Shown here one piece after another: positions 47,189 through 57,150 of a stretch of 64,000 nucleotides of DNA. The stretch is from NCBI RefSeq assembly GCF_002095475.1, contig NZ_MLFR01000006.1:62001-126000 (forward strand), given 5' to 3'. Position 1 is the first letter of the stretch, and the number at the start of each line of letters is the position of its first letter. Both the position numbers and the translations under genes were made by a program. The notes under the pieces are model-generated. The model was not told the origin of the DNA and did no database searches. It saw only the letters and a list, made by a program, of their open reading frames with translations. The stretch is from Pantoea rwandensis. Lineage in GTDB: Bacteria; Pseudomonadota; Gammaproteobacteria; Enterobacterales; Enterobacteriaceae.

Positions 47189-47370
47189 GCCTCAGGGCAT
47201 TGCTGTTACTGGTGCTATTGCCAATCACGGGTTGCGTGCCGCGTATTGAAGTGGCAGCACCGAAAGAGCCGATCACTATCAACATGAATGTGAAGATTGA
47301 ACATGAAATTCACATCAAAGTGGATAAAGACGTGGAAGCGCTGCTGAAAAATCAGAGCGGGCTGTTTTGA
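47185..47370 (+). CDS. ynbE: YnbE lipoprotein, partner of YdbH
   Basis: A 61-residue lipoprotein, the same length as in E. coli. The signal MSLRALLLLVLLPITGC ends with the lipobox ITGC. In E. coli YnbE stacks on the YdbH C-terminus at the outer membrane to complete the lipid bridge. An alternating pattern INMNVKIEHEIHIKVDKDVE suggests a beta strand that could extend the YdbH groove. It overlaps ydbH by 4 bp; the earlier in-frame ATG at 47137 is rejected. Confidence 0.93.
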   Translation: MSLRALLLLVLLPITGCVPRIEVAAPKEPITINMNVKIEHEIHIKVDKDVEALLKNQSGLF

Positions 47371-47381
47371 GGAGGAGCAGT

Positions 47382-47702
47382 ATGAGACTCAAAGGGATCA
47401 TATTGATTCTGGCGCTACTGCTAGCGCCATCAGCGTGGGCATTGACGCTGGACGAAGCGCGACAGCAGGGGCGTGTGGGAGAGACATTGAGTGGTTTTAT
47501 CGCCGCGCGGCAACAGGATGATGAAACTCTGGCACTGGTTAAACGCATCAATGAGGGGCGTTCGCAGCAGTATCAGCGTGTGGCGCAGCAGAACAACCTG
47601 ACCACCAGTGAAGTGGCACGCATCGCGGGAGAAAAACTGGTGAGCCGTGCCGGCAGCGGTGAGTATGTTCGTGGGATTAACGGGCAGTGGTTACGTAAGT
47701 AA
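47382..47702 (+). CDS. ydbL: YdbL, periplasmic helper of YdbH-YnbE (DUF1318)
   Basis: A 106-residue secreted protein (E. coli 108). Signal peptide MRLKGIILILALLLAPSAWA, then the DUF1318 domain (LTLDEARQQGRVGETLSGFIAARQ, then VKRINEGRSQQYQRVAQQN). In E. coli YdbL is thought to keep YnbE from over-polymerising. GGAGGAGCAG precedes the ATG. It closes the ydbH-ynbE-ydbL operon. Confidence 0.93.
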   Translation: MRLKGIILILALLLAPSAWALTLDEARQQGRVGETLSGFIAARQQDDETLALVKRINEGRSQQYQRVAQQNNLTTSEVARIAGEKLVSRAGSGEYVRGINGQWLRK

Positions 47703-47799
47703 AAGCCAGCACGCAATCAACCCAAACCTTTGTCGGCTGCGGCCTCACCGACAGATGCGCAATCAAGGGGGCCTGCAACACCTCCCACCTTTCAGGCAC

Positions 47800-47826
47800 A
47801 AAAAAGCCGGGCACTCAGGCCCGGCA
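47800..47826 (-). terminator. Terminator after azoR
   Basis: GCCGGGCCTGAGTGCCCGGC followed by TTTTTT on the minus strand, about 50 bp after the azoR stop. The A-run on the other side is on the template for plus-strand readthrough from ydbL. Confidence 0.85.
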
Positions 47827-47876
47827 ACGATGGCATCATACCCATTATTCTCGGGTATTCATCACGTTCTCAATGA

Positions 47877-48512
<636 letters not shown>

Positions 48513-48731
48513 TCAATGCGTTACACTCTACGGAGTTCCTCCGCGAGGTAAAAGCGCAATATTTCGAGACCTATGTTCGAAATTATTGAATAAGGTCGCA
48601 CGTCCGGTCAGGTGAGGTTTTCCAGAGTGTGCTATCATGCCGCACAATAATTGATTGAATCCGCCGGGAAATTTAAGCCGGCATCGAGCGCACATTGTCA
48701 GGCTCGCCGCGACCACAGGTAACACATCACT

Positions 48732-51700
48732 ATGTCATCATCCGTCACTTCTCCTTTAGCCCCACTTTGGACGCGGCTCGATAATCTGACGCTGCGCGAT
48801 CGCCAGCGTTTGCAACGGCGTCTGCACGGTGCCGCCAAGGTGAAAAATCCTGCTGCACAACAAAACATTGTGACCGAACTGGAGCCAGAATTCGTGGCGG
48901 CCGAGCATCGGATTGCCCAGCGCCGGGCTGCCACCCCGCGCATTACGTTCCCAGAAAACCTGCCGGTCAGCCAAAAGCAGCAGGAAATTGCTGAGGCGAT
49001 TCGCGATCATCAGGTGGTGATTGTGGCGGGTGAAACCGGTTCGGGAAAAACCACGCAGTTGCCGAAGATCTGTCTGGCGCTGGGACGCGGTGTCAAAGGG
49101 TTGATTGGCCACACCCAGCCGCGCCGTCTGGCGGCGCGTACCGTGGCAAACCGCATCGCTGATGAACTGGAAACCTCGCTGGGTGGGACGATTGGCTACA
49201 AAGTACGTTTTAACGATCAGGTCAGCGACACCACGCAAGTCAAACTGATGACCGACGGTATTCTGCTGGCAGAAATCCAGCAGGATCGCCAGTTACTGCA
49301 ATATGACACCATCATCATCGATGAAGCGCACGAACGCAGCCTGAACATCGACTTCCTGCTGGGCTATTTACGCGAGCTGTTACCGCGCCGCCCAGACCTG
49401 AAAGTGATCATTACCTCAGCCACCATCGATCCGCAGCGCTTCTCGCGCCACTTCAATCATGCACCGGTGATTGAAGTCTCAGGCCGAACTTACCCGGTGG
49501 AAGTGCGCTACCGTCCGATTGTGGAAGATGCTGACGATACCGATCGCGACCAGCTGCAGGCGATTTTTGATGCCGTTGATGAGTTGGGTCATGAGAGCCG
49601 TGGCGATATCCTGATCTTTATGAGCGGTGAGCGTGAAATTCGCGATACCGCCGATGCGCTGATGAAGCGCGATATTCCGCATACCGAAATCCTGCCGCTG
49701 TATGCGCGCCTGTCAAATGCCGAACAGAATCGCGTGTTCCAGTCGCACAGCGGACGTCGTATTGTGCTGGCAACCAACGTGGCAGAAACGTCACTGACGG
49801 TGCCGGGCATTAAGTATGTTATAGATCCCGGCACCGCGCGCATCAGCCGTTACAGCTATCGCACTAAAGTGCAGCGCCTGCCGATTGAGCCGGTTTCACA
49901 AGCCTCTGCCAATCAGCGTAAAGGGCGTTGTGGTCGTGTCTCAGAGGGGATCTGTATTCGTCTTTATTCGGAAGACGATTTCCTCAGCCGCCCAGCGTTC
50001 ACCGACCCGGAAATCCTGCGTACTAACCTGGCGTCGGTTATTCTGCAAATGACGGCGCTCGGCCTTGGTGATATCGGCGCCTTCCCGTTCGTTGAAGCGC
50101 CCGACAAGCGCAATATTCAAGATGGCGTGCGTCTGCTGGAAGAGTTGGGTGCCATCACACTCAGTGAAGATGAAACCTACAAGCTGACGACGTCGGGCCG
50201 CCAGTTGGCGCAGTTGCCGGTGGATCCGCGCCTGGCACGCATGGTGTTGGAAGCGCAAAAATTTGGTTGCGTGCGTGAAGCGATGATCATCACTGCGGCG
50301 CTCTCAATTCAAGACCCGCGCGAACGTCCGAGCGACAAACAGCAGGCTTCGGATGAGAAACATCGCCGATTTGCCGATAAAGAGTCCGATTTCCTGTCAT
50401 TTGTGAATCTGTGGAATTATCTGCAAGAGCAGCAGAAAGCGCTGTCGGGTAATCATTTCCGTCGTCAGTGTAAAACCGACTTCCTGAATTACTTACGCGT
50501 GCGCGAGTGGCAGGACATCTATACGCAACTGCGTCAGGTGGTGCGTGAGCAAGGTATGCCTGTTAACAGCGAGCCCGCGCCGTACCGAGAAGTGCACTGC
50601 GCATTGCTGACGGGCTTGTTGTCGCATATTGGCCAAAAAGATAATGAGAAGCAGGAGTTCACCGGTGCGCGCAACGCCCGCTTCTCCATCTTCCCCGGTT
50701 CCGGCCTGTTTAAGAAGCCGCCGAAGTGGACTATCGTGGCGGAACTGGTGGAAACCAGCCGCTTGTGGGGCCGCGTGGCGGCACGTATCGATCCCGAATG
50801 GATCGAACCGCTGGCGCAGCACCTGATCAAGCGTAGCTATAGTGAACCGCACTGGGAGAAAGCTCAAGGTGCGGTGATGGCGACGGAGAAAGTGACCCTT
50901 TATGGCCTGGCGATTGTGCAGGCGCGTAAGGTCAACTACAGCCGAATCGATCCTCAACTCAGTCGTGAGTTATTTATCCGTCATGCGCTGGTTGAAGGCG
51001 ATTGGCAGACGCGGCATGCGTTCCTGCGCAACAACCTGAAGTTACGCAGTGAAGTGGAAGATCTGGAACACAAATCGCGCCGCCGTGACATTCTGGTGGA
51101 CGACGAAACGCTGTTTGCCTTCTACGATCGCCGCATCGGCAGTGAAGTGGTATCGGCACGCCATTTTGATAGCTGGTGGAAGCAGGCCAGCAAAGAGAAT
51201 CCCGACCTGCTGAATTTTGATAAGCAGATGCTGATCAAAGATGGCGCGGATAAAGTCAGTCAGTTGGATTACCCGAACTTCTGGCATCAGGGCAACCTAA
51301 AGCTGAAGCTGAGCTATCAGTTCGAGCCAGGCGCTGATGCGGATGGGGTGACGATCCACATTCCGCTGCCGCTGTTGAATCAGGTGGAAGAGAGCGGCTT
51401 CGAGTGGCAAATTCCAGGCGTGCGCCGCGAGTTAGTTATCGCGTTAATCAAGTCGTTACCAAAGCCAACACGTCGCAATCTGGTGCCTGCGCCCAATTAT
51501 GCCGAAGCTTTCCTCGCTCGGGTTACGCCGCTGGAATTACCGCTGTTAGATGCGTTGGAGCGTGAATTCCGTCGTATGACCGGTGTTACCATTGAGCGTG
51601 AAGCCTGGCAGTGGGATCAGGTGCCCGATCACCTGAAAATGACCTTCCGCATCGTGGACGAGCACAATCGCAAACTGCAGGAAGGCAAAGATCTGCATCA

Positions 51701-52628
51701 GCTTAAACAGGTGTTGAAAGGCAAAGTCCAAGAGACGCTGTCTAAAGTGGCGGATGATGGCTTGGAACAGAGCGGTTTGCACATCTGGAGCTTTGGCGAT
51801 CTGCCGCAGAGTTATGAACAGAAGCGCGGCAGTTATCAGGTCAAAGCCTGGCCTGCACTGGTGGATGAAAAGGACAGTGTCGCCATTCGCCTGTTCGACA
51901 GCGAGTTGGAGCAACAAAAAGTGATGTGGCGCGGTCAGCGCCGCTTACTGCTGCTGAATATCCCCTCGCCGATCAAATATCTGCATGAAAAGTTGCCGAA
52001 CAAAGCCAAGTTGGGTTTGTACTTCAATCCCTACGGTAAAGTGCTGGATTTAATTGATGATTGCATTGCCTGTGGCGTAGACAAACTGATGGCACAAGCG
52101 GGCGGTCCGGCGTGGCAACAGGATAACTTTGAGCAACTGCGTGACAAAGTCCGAGCGGAACTGAATGAAACTGTGGTGACCATCGCCAAACAGGTCGAAC
52201 AGATTCTGACAAGCGTGTTCAATATCAACAAGTTCCTCAAGGGGCGGGTGGATATCTCGCTGGCTTTGGCACTGTCCGACGTCAAAACGCAAATGAGCGG
52301 GTTGGTGTATCGCGGCTTTGTCACGGGCAATGGCTATCAGCGATTGGGTGACACGCTGCGTTATCTGCAAGGCATTGAACGGCGTCTGGAGAAATTGCCG
52401 GTCGATCCACACAGCGACCGTGCGCGGATGCTTAAAGTACAGGCGGCTGAACAAGCATGGCAGAGTTGGCGTAACAAATTGCCACCGCAGCGTCAGGATG
52501 ATGCCGAAGTGCAGGCGATTCGCTGGATGTTAGAAGAGCTAAGGATCAGCTACTTTGCGCAACAGTTAGGGACGCCTTTCCCGATTTCTGAGAAACGCAT
52601 TTTGCAGGCAATGGAACAGATTAGCTGA
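48732..52628 (+). CDS. hrpA: ATP-dependent RNA helicase HrpA
   Basis: A 1298-residue DEAH-box helicase (E. coli 1300). Motif I GETGSGKTTQ and motif II DEAH are in the N-terminal core, followed by SAT, the second RecA domain with QRKGRCGR, the helicase-associated domains, and the long C-terminal DUF3418 region. In E. coli HrpA processes fimbrial daa mRNA and rescues stalled ribosomes by splitting collided ones. AGGT lies upstream of the ATG at 48732. Confidence 0.97.
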   Translation: MSSSVTSPLAPLWTRLDNLTLRDRQRLQRRLHGAAKVKNPAAQQNIVTELEPEFVAAEHRIAQRRAATPRITFPENLPVSQKQQEIAEAIRDHQVVIVAGETGSGKTTQLPKICLALGRGVKGLIGHTQPRRLAARTVANRIADELETSLGGTIGYKVRFNDQVSDTTQVKLMTDGILLAEIQQDRQLLQYDTIIIDEAHERSLNIDFLLGYLRELLPRRPDLKVIITSATIDPQRFSRHFNHAPVIEVSGRTYPVEVRYRPIVEDADDTDRDQLQAIFDAVDELGHESRGDILIFMSGEREIRDTADALMKRDIPHTEILPLYARLSNAEQNRVFQSHSGRRIVLATNVAETSLTVPGIKYVIDPGTARISRYSYRTKVQRLPIEPVSQASANQRKGRCGRVSEGICIRLYSEDDFLSRPAFTDPEILRTNLASVILQMTALGLGDIGAFPFVEAPDKRNIQDGVRLLEELGAITLSEDETYKLTTSGRQLAQLPVDPRLARMVLEAQKFGCVREAMIITAALSIQDPRERPSDKQQASDEKHRRFADKESDFLSFVNLWNYLQEQQKALSGNHFRRQCKTDFLNYLRVREWQDIYTQLRQVVREQGMPVNSEPAPYREVHCALLTGLLSHIGQKDNEKQEFTGARNARFSIFPGSGLFKKPPKWTIVAELVETSRLWGRVAARIDPEWIEPLAQHLIKRSYSEPHWEKAQGAVMATEKVTLYGLAIVQARKVNYSRIDPQLSRELFIRHALVEGDWQTRHAFLRNNLKLRSEVEDLEHKSRRRDILVDDETLFAFYDRRIGSEVVSARHFDSWWKQASKENPDLLNFDKQMLIKDGADKVSQLDYPNFWHQGNLKLKLSYQFEPGADADGVTIHIPLPLLNQVEESGFEWQIPGVRRELVIALIKSLPKPTRRNLVPAPNYAEAFLARVTPLELPLLDALEREFRRMTGVTIEREAWQWDQVPDHLKMTFRIVDEHNRKLQEGKDLHQLKQVLKGKVQETLSKVADDGLEQSGLHIWSFGDLPQSYEQKRGSYQVKAWPALVDEKDSVAIRLFDSELEQQKVMWRGQRRLLLLNIPSPIKYLHEKLPNKAKLGLYFNPYGKVLDLIDDCIACGVDKLMAQAGGPAWQQDNFEQLRDKVRAELNETVVTIAKQVEQILTSVFNINKFLKGRVDISLALALSDVKTQMSGLVYRGFVTGNGYQRLGDTLRYLQGIERRLEKLPVDPHSDRARMLKVQAAEQAWQSWRNKLPPQRQDDAEVQAIRWMLEELRISYFAQQLGTPFPISEKRILQAMEQIS

Positions 52629-52661
52629 CGAGTGAGAAGGGCCGTTACTGCTTTCTTTGTT

Positions 52662-52739
52662 GAGCGGTAGCGGCGCAATCTTATTCACGTCTTTCAGCAG
52701 CAATGCCGCTAAAGGTACGCGCGATAAATCGCACCGCTC
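52662..52739. repeat. GTAGCGGC-type palindromic repeat, copy 3
   Basis: Outer arms GAGCGGT (52662) and ACCGCTC (52733), inner TAGCGGC and GCCGCTA (52668/52705), and the core GCGCGATAAATCGC in the reverse orientation. It fills most of the 139 bp between the convergent hrpA and ydgD genes. Confidence 0.65.
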
Positions 52740-52767
52740 CAATGAAAACACCCTCAGTTCGAAGGCG

Positions 52768-53574
52768 TTATTTTGCTAATTCTTCCAGGCTATCTTTAAA
52801 CGAGGTCACCGCAATGGCTCGGTTATCAGCACGATAACGATCGGCTGGAGCGGGGGCGGAACTCTGCACCGCAATCAACTGCCAGCCATCTCCATTTTTC
52901 AGCAACAGCGGTGAGCCACTGTCTCCCGGCAGCGTATCGCATTGATGCGATAGCACGGCACGCTGTGCCCAGCCAGTAATCAAACAATCGCTGTGTGAAT
53001 AGAGTGTATCGAGATGGTCCGCTGGGTAACCTGCCTGCGTCACTTTGCGATCTGTGGTTTTCAGCGCATCAGTTAAATCGCTACGGGAACCGTCAAATAA
53101 CGGAATTGGCACAATGCCAGACGGCGGGTTATGCAAAATAACTAACCCATAATCGTAAGGTGCTGCGCCCGGTGGCACAATCCAACCTTCACCATCGGCC
53201 TGTAATTTACGTGCTAAAGAGGGTTCAACCCGCGCATCGATGTCATGAATTTCGTAACGCCAACCTTTCGCGCCAGCCATAAAACGCAGGGCAACGGGCT
53301 TATCGAATTTGCCAGGAGGAGCCAGTAAGCAGTGACCGGCAGTTAACGCCAGATGTGCTGAAATAAGGGTTGCAGTACAGAGGTTGCCGCTTTCGGTTTC
53401 TAACTGGCCGATCGCGTCCCAAGGCGCGGCACTCACATCCGTGATCGCCTTGCGATGGTCTTTGCCAAAGAATAGCGTCTTGATGTCTTCCGGGCTTGGC
53501 CCATCTTCATCATCGGCATGTGCTGCGAGGTTAAAACTGAAAATACCAACAAGAAACAGGATAGCCAGGCGCAT
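52768..53574 (-). CDS. ydgD: YdgD, trypsin-like serine protease
   Basis: A 268-residue secreted protein (E. coli YdgD 273). Signal peptide [20 protein letters not shown]; chymotrypsin-fold triad His in LTAGHC, Asp in [10 protein letters not shown] and Ser in LPGDSGSP; several cysteines for disulfides. Its natural substrate is unknown. In E. coli it is downstream of asr, as here. The short YdgU-coding gene is between them. Confidence 0.9.
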   Translation of the reverse strand: MRLAILFLVGIFSFNLAAHADDEDGPSPEDIKTLFFGKDHRKAITDVSAAPWDAIGQLETESGNLCTATLISAHLALTAGHCLLAPPGKFDKPVALRFMAGAKGWRYEIHDIDARVEPSLARKLQADGEGWIVPPGAAPYDYGLVILHNPPSGIVPIPLFDGSRSDLTDALKTTDRKVTQAGYPADHLDTLYSHSDCLITGWAQRAVLSHQCDTLPGDSGSPLLLKNGDGWQLIAVQSSAPAPADRYRADNRAIAVTSFKDSLEELAK

Positions 53575-53690
53575 AGTTCTCTCAATGGCGAGAATAAGTA
53601 GGGGATATTGTCATCACGCTTGAGCGATAACTATAGTCGGAGAGCGGGAAAAAAGGGAGAAATATTGGAGTAATCAGCACGCTACAACGA

Positions 53691-53771
53691 CTAGATAAAA
53701 AAACTGGCTGCAATAATGCCGCAGAGGATCATCACAATCAGGATAATTTCGAAGCGATAGCGACGCACCAT
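53691..53771 (-). CDS. ydgU: YdgU, 26-residue membrane protein
   Basis: MVRRYRFEIILIVMILCGII followed by AASFFI: a short charged N-terminus and a single hydrophobic helix. It closely resembles E. coli YdgU (MGRYRFE..., about 27 residues), encoded next to asr. GGAG lies 9 bases before the ATG. It is 22 bp after the asr terminator hairpin, so it may be made by partial read-through from asr. It is easy to miss because of its size. Confidence 0.8.
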   Translation of the reverse strand: MVRRYRFEIILIVMILCGIIAASFFI

Positions 53772-53792
53772 TTTTCGCTACTCCAGTAAATA

Positions 53793-53816
53793 AACACCCG
53801 GCATAACCGGGTGTTT
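53793..53816 (-). terminator. Hairpin between asr and ydgU
   Basis: AACACCCGG and CCGGGTGTT pair around TTATGC, with T-rich flank on the far side of the minus strand. It follows asr by 36 bp and probably ends or attenuates its transcript, with ydgU just beyond. Confidence 0.8.
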
Positions 53817-53852
53817 TAAAAATTAATGCGGTATTGGCGCTAAGAGACAGAC

Positions 53853-54170
53853 TTATTTAGCTGCTTTTTTCGCTTTTTTGTGGTGCTTTTTAGCAGCCTG
53901 GGCTTTCTGTGCAGCTGGCTTGGTTGCTTTTTTGTGGTGCTTTTTAGCAGCCTGAGCTTTCTGTGCAGCTGGCGCTTTCTTCTCTACTTTTTTGTGTTTC
54001 TTAGCGGCCTGGGCTTTCTGGGCAACTTTTTTATGGTGAGCAGCTTTATGCTTCACTGGTGCAGCAGTAGTAGCGGCAGCAGTAGGAGCAGCAGTAGTGG
54101 TCTCAGCAGCGAAAGCAACAGAAGACATACCCATAGCAGCGGCGATCACCAGAGCAACTAATTTTTTCAT
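53853..54170 (-). CDS. asr: Acid shock protein Asr
   Basis: A 105-residue secreted, very Lys/Ala/His-rich and disordered protein. Signal peptide [21 protein letters not shown]. The mature part has three repeats of the type [13 protein letters not shown] with an [16 protein letters not shown] linker before them, as in E. coli Asr (102 residues). It is strongly acid-induced in E. coli, needs RstA (and PhoB), and protects periplasmic proteins. An RstA box lies upstream. AGGATTTGCG precedes the ATG at 54170; the earlier in-frame start at 54227 would hide the signal peptide. Confidence 0.95.
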   Translation of the reverse strand: MKKLVALVIAAAMGMSSVAFAAETTTAAPTAAATTAAPVKHKAAHHKKVAQKAQAAKKHKKVEKKAPAAQKAQAAKKHHKKATKPAAQKAQAAKKHHKKAKKAAK

Positions 54171-54273
54171 CGCAAATCCTCGAACTATTTTTTCATGTGT
54201 AGCCCACTGCGGGGCCGGTGAAATCACTATATGAAAAACAATTCAGGCTTTCCGTGAGGGATTGGTATCGGCG

Positions 54274-54287
54274 TGTAACGGAATGTA
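54274..54287 (-). promoter_or_regulatory. RstA box upstream of asr
   Basis: On the minus strand TACATTCCGTTACA matches the RstA consensus TACATNTNGTTACA at 11 of 12 defined positions. It lies about 104 bp before the asr ATG and about 45 bp from a possible -10 (TATAGT near 54226-54231). Confidence 0.75.
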
Positions 54288-54308
54288 CAAAGTAAGGTAA
54301 AGGATGTG

Positions 54309-54333
54309 AAAAGGGCGGCCAGTAAGGCCGCCG
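54309..54333 (-). terminator. Terminator after the M32 carboxypeptidase gene
   Basis: GGCGGCC-TTACT-GGCCGCC followed by CTTTTC on the minus strand, 7 bp after the stop. Confidence 0.75.
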
Positions 54334-54339
54334 CGCAGT

Positions 54340-55827
54340 TTACTCAGAGAGATAACGTTGTTCAAGATGCTGGCGGAAATAGTGCGGATTCAGCTTTTCG
54401 CCAGTGGCATTGACCAGTAATGTCTCCGTTGGGAAGCGGCTGCCGTGCTGCCAGATGTTCTGCTGTAGCCAGTCAAACACCGGCTGCAACTCGCCGTTAA
54501 GAATCAGATCGTCCACCTGCGGGATGGCTCGCTTTACGGCCTGGAACAGCTGTGCCGCATACATGGCGCCCAAGGTATAAGTCGGGAAGTAGCCAAAGGC
54601 ACCGTCGGTCCAGTGAATGTCCTGCATGCAACCATCGCGATAATTACCACGCGTATCAATACCCAGCGACTGCTGCATCTTCTCATCCCACAGCGCAGGG
54701 ATATCATCGACTTCAATTTCACCTTCAATCAACGCGCGTTCAATTTCATAACGCAGAATGACGTGTGCGGGATAGCTCAGCTCATCGGCATCAACGCGAA
54801 TAAAGCCAGGCTTCACTCGCTGCGTCTGGCGAATGAAATTATCCAGCCCTAAAGCGGGCTGATCGCCGATTAGGGCGACAACTTGCGGGTGGATATGCTG
54901 CAAGAACGTTTTGCTGCGCCCTAACTGCATCTCCATAAACAGGCTTTGAGATTCATGGATCGCGGTGGATCGCGCAAGGGCTACTGGCTGCCCACGCCAC
55001 TGCTGTGGCAGATTTTGCTCGTAACGAGCGTGGCCCGTTTCATGGATCACGCCCATCATAGCGCTGAGGAAATCATTCTCGTTGTAGCGGGTGGTAATGC
55101 GCACATCTTCGGGCACACCGCCGCAGAACGGATGAGCACTGACGTCAAGGCGGCCATGATTGAAATCAAAACCGAGGGTTTTCATCAGGCTCAGGCCCAG
55201 TTGCTTCTGTGCTTCGATAGCAAAAGGCCCAACGGGTGCTTCAATGGCGCTTTTCTGCTGTTTGGTGACGGCACGCTGCAACAGGTCAGGCAACCAGCTT
55301 TTCAGGTCGCCAAAGGTTTGGTCAAGCTGTGCACTGGTCATGCCAGGTTCGAACACATCTAAGAGTGCGTCGTAACGGGAAACGCCCAACGCCTCGGCAC
55401 GCAATTGCGCCTCTTCGCGGCTGAGCTTCACCACTTCTTTCAGGTTGGTCGAGAAGCCTTTCCAGTCATTCGCTGGACGCTGTTGACGCCAGGCATGTTC
55501 ACAACGAGAACCTGCTAACGATTTGGCTTCCACCAGCGAGGCAGGAAGAAGGGTTGCCTGTTGCCAGGCGCGTTGCATTTCACTGAGATTTGCTTGCTCG
55601 ACGTCGTTTAAAGACTCTTGCTGTGCGGCATCAAACAGACCGCCGAGGCGCTTATCGGTCAACAGTTCATGCATAAACACACTCAACTCGGCCATGGCTT
55701 CACCGCGCGCCTGGCTGCCGCCTGGAGGCATTGTGGTTTGCATATCTACGCCAGCAATTGCACCAAGATGGCCAAAGCGAGAGAGACGCTGGAAAGTACG
55801 ACTAAGCTGCTGATAAGCGGATGTCAC
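54340..55827 (-). CDS. Carboxypeptidase Taq-like metallopeptidase (family M32)
   Basis: A 495-residue cytoplasmic zinc carboxypeptidase. The zinc motif HETGH (in GVIHETGHARYEQ, near residue 265) and the third-ligand Glu in AIHESQSLFME are visible, with the M32 landmark CGGVPEDVRITTRYNENDF before them. It should remove C-terminal amino acids from peptides, with broad specificity in characterised relatives. It starts with GTG at 55827 behind AAGGAG (8 bases). It lies between asr and rstB, where E. coli has other genes. Confidence 0.9.
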   Translation of the reverse strand: MTSAYQQLSRTFQRLSRFGHLGAIAGVDMQTTMPPGGSQARGEAMAELSVFMHELLTDKRLGGLFDAAQQESLNDVEQANLSEMQRAWQQATLLPASLVEAKSLAGSRCEHAWRQQRPANDWKGFSTNLKEVVKLSREEAQLRAEALGVSRYDALLDVFEPGMTSAQLDQTFGDLKSWLPDLLQRAVTKQQKSAIEAPVGPFAIEAQKQLGLSLMKTLGFDFNHGRLDVSAHPFCGGVPEDVRITTRYNENDFLSAMMGVIHETGHARYEQNLPQQWRGQPVALARSTAIHESQSLFMEMQLGRSKTFLQHIHPQVVALIGDQPALGLDNFIRQTQRVKPGFIRVDADELSYPAHVILRYEIERALIEGEIEVDDIPALWDEKMQQSLGIDTRGNYRDGCMQDIHWTDGAFGYFPTYTLGAMYAAQLFQAVKRAIPQVDDLILNGELQPVFDWLQQNIWQHGSRFPTETLLVNATGEKLNPHYFRQHLEQRYLSE

Positions 55828-55839
55828 GATAAAAGCTCC

Positions 55840-57150
55840 TTATGACGGTAAACGTGGCGTAATGTCTCGCAAGGGTAGATCAACCGGCCAGCAGAAGCGA
55901 ACGCACGCCCCGCCTAATGGGCTGCTCTCAATAGAGACCTGCCCTTGCAGCGCCTGCGCGATGGAGTGCACAATGGCCAGTCCCAAACCGCAGCCGCCTG
56001 TGGCCCGGTCACGGCTGGGATCGAGACGGACAAAAGGTTCAAACACGCGCTCGCGTTCTTCCTGAGGGATGCCGGGACCATCATCTTCGACCTGCAAATT
56101 GCCGATGGCACCATCAAACCACAGACTGACTCGCAATCGCTGTTGCGCATAGCGCAGCGCATTGTTGACCAGGTTGTCCAGCACACGCTCCATCAGGCGG
56201 GTGTCAGCGGAACCGACGTTCTCCAGTTGCGGGATATCCAGCGTAATTTGTGCTTGAGGGTTCATGGTTTGCACATCATCAATGTGGAGGCGTAACCATT
56301 GGGCGAGATCAAACGACTGGAGATTCAGGTCAACGCGTGGGCGGTCAAGCCTTGCGTAGGTTAACAACTCTTCGATCAGGCTCTCTAACTGACCCACATC
56401 GCGATTGAGCGCAGCCGATTCGGTTTCACTCAAATTGTCACTCATTTCTAATCGGTAGCGCAGACGCACCAGCGGAGTCCGTAATTCGTGGGCGATACCG
56501 TCTATCAACTGCTTCTTGCTGGCCACCAACGTGTTGATGTTGTCTGCCATCTGGTTAAATGCGACCCCCAGACTGTGCAGACTGGACGTGCTTTCGAAAT
56601 GCGTACGCACATCCAGTTCACCGCGACCAAAACGTTGCGCTGCCTTTTCGAGGCGCTGCATCTCCTGCCAGTGAGGTCGTAACCAGATAAAAACGGGCAA
56701 CGCCAGCGACATGCCAATGAAGGCCAGCAGCGCGATATCGAGGATTCGCATCTGGTGGAGGTAGAACAGGTAAGGAATCGGCCCCACTGACAAAACATAG
56801 TGGCTGCGCGGAATGTGCTGCAGAAAAGTGTACTGATCATCCTGCGCGACAATCTCACCTGCGCGCAGGCGTCTCATGTCGGCCTCATCCAGCTGATATT
56901 TGCTCATCGGCTCGATATGCAGTTCAAAAGACAAATCGAGATCGAGATTGCGGATGGTCTTGTTCCAGTCTCGCGGGGGGATCTCGCGCAGTTCGCTACG
57001 CATCAAGAACAGCGAGCTGGCCATCAGATCGTTCATTGACTGACGTCCCGCGCGTTCTGCGGTGAATTTGTACACCAGCCCCACCAGCAACGTCATCACC
57101 AGAAAACAGACAAACAGCAGCAGATAGAACTGAATGAAGAGCTTTCTCAT
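55840..57150 (-). CDS. rstB: RstB sensor histidine kinase
   Basis: A 436-residue inner-membrane kinase (E. coli 433). Two membrane helices (about 5-27 and 135-155) bound a small periplasmic sensor domain; then HAMP, a DHp domain with the phosphorylated His in GIAHELRTPLVRLRY, and a HATPase domain with VEDDGPGIP and GCGLGLAIV. It starts inside the rstA stop (ATGA overlap, 4 bp), with no ATG extension needed. In E. coli RstB is linked to acid and Mg2+-related PhoPQ control. Confidence 0.95.
   Translation of the reverse strand: MRKLFIQFYLLLFVCFLVMTLLVGLVYKFTAERAGRQSMNDLMASSLFLMRSELREIPPRDWNKTIRNLDLDLSFELHIEPMSKYQLDEADMRRLRAGEIVAQDDQYTFLQHIPRSHYVLSVGPIPYLFYLHQMRILDIALLAFIGMSLALPVFIWLRPHWQEMQRLEKAAQRFGRGELDVRTHFESTSSLHSLGVAFNQMADNINTLVASKKQLIDGIAHELRTPLVRLRYRLEMSDNLSETESAALNRDVGQLESLIEELLTYARLDRPRVDLNLQSFDLAQWLRLHIDDVQTMNPQAQITLDIPQLENVGSADTRLMERVLDNLVNNALRYAQQRLRVSLWFDGAIGNLQVEDDGPGIPQEERERVFEPFVRLDPSRDRATGGCGLGLAIVHSIAQALQGQVSIESSPLGGACVRFCWPVDLPLRDITPRLPS

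Noticed and set aside
53880..54161. A 93-codon frame antisense to asr
   Set aside because: It mirrors the Lys/Ala repeats of asr as a Phe/Leu-rich shadow and has no ribosome site.
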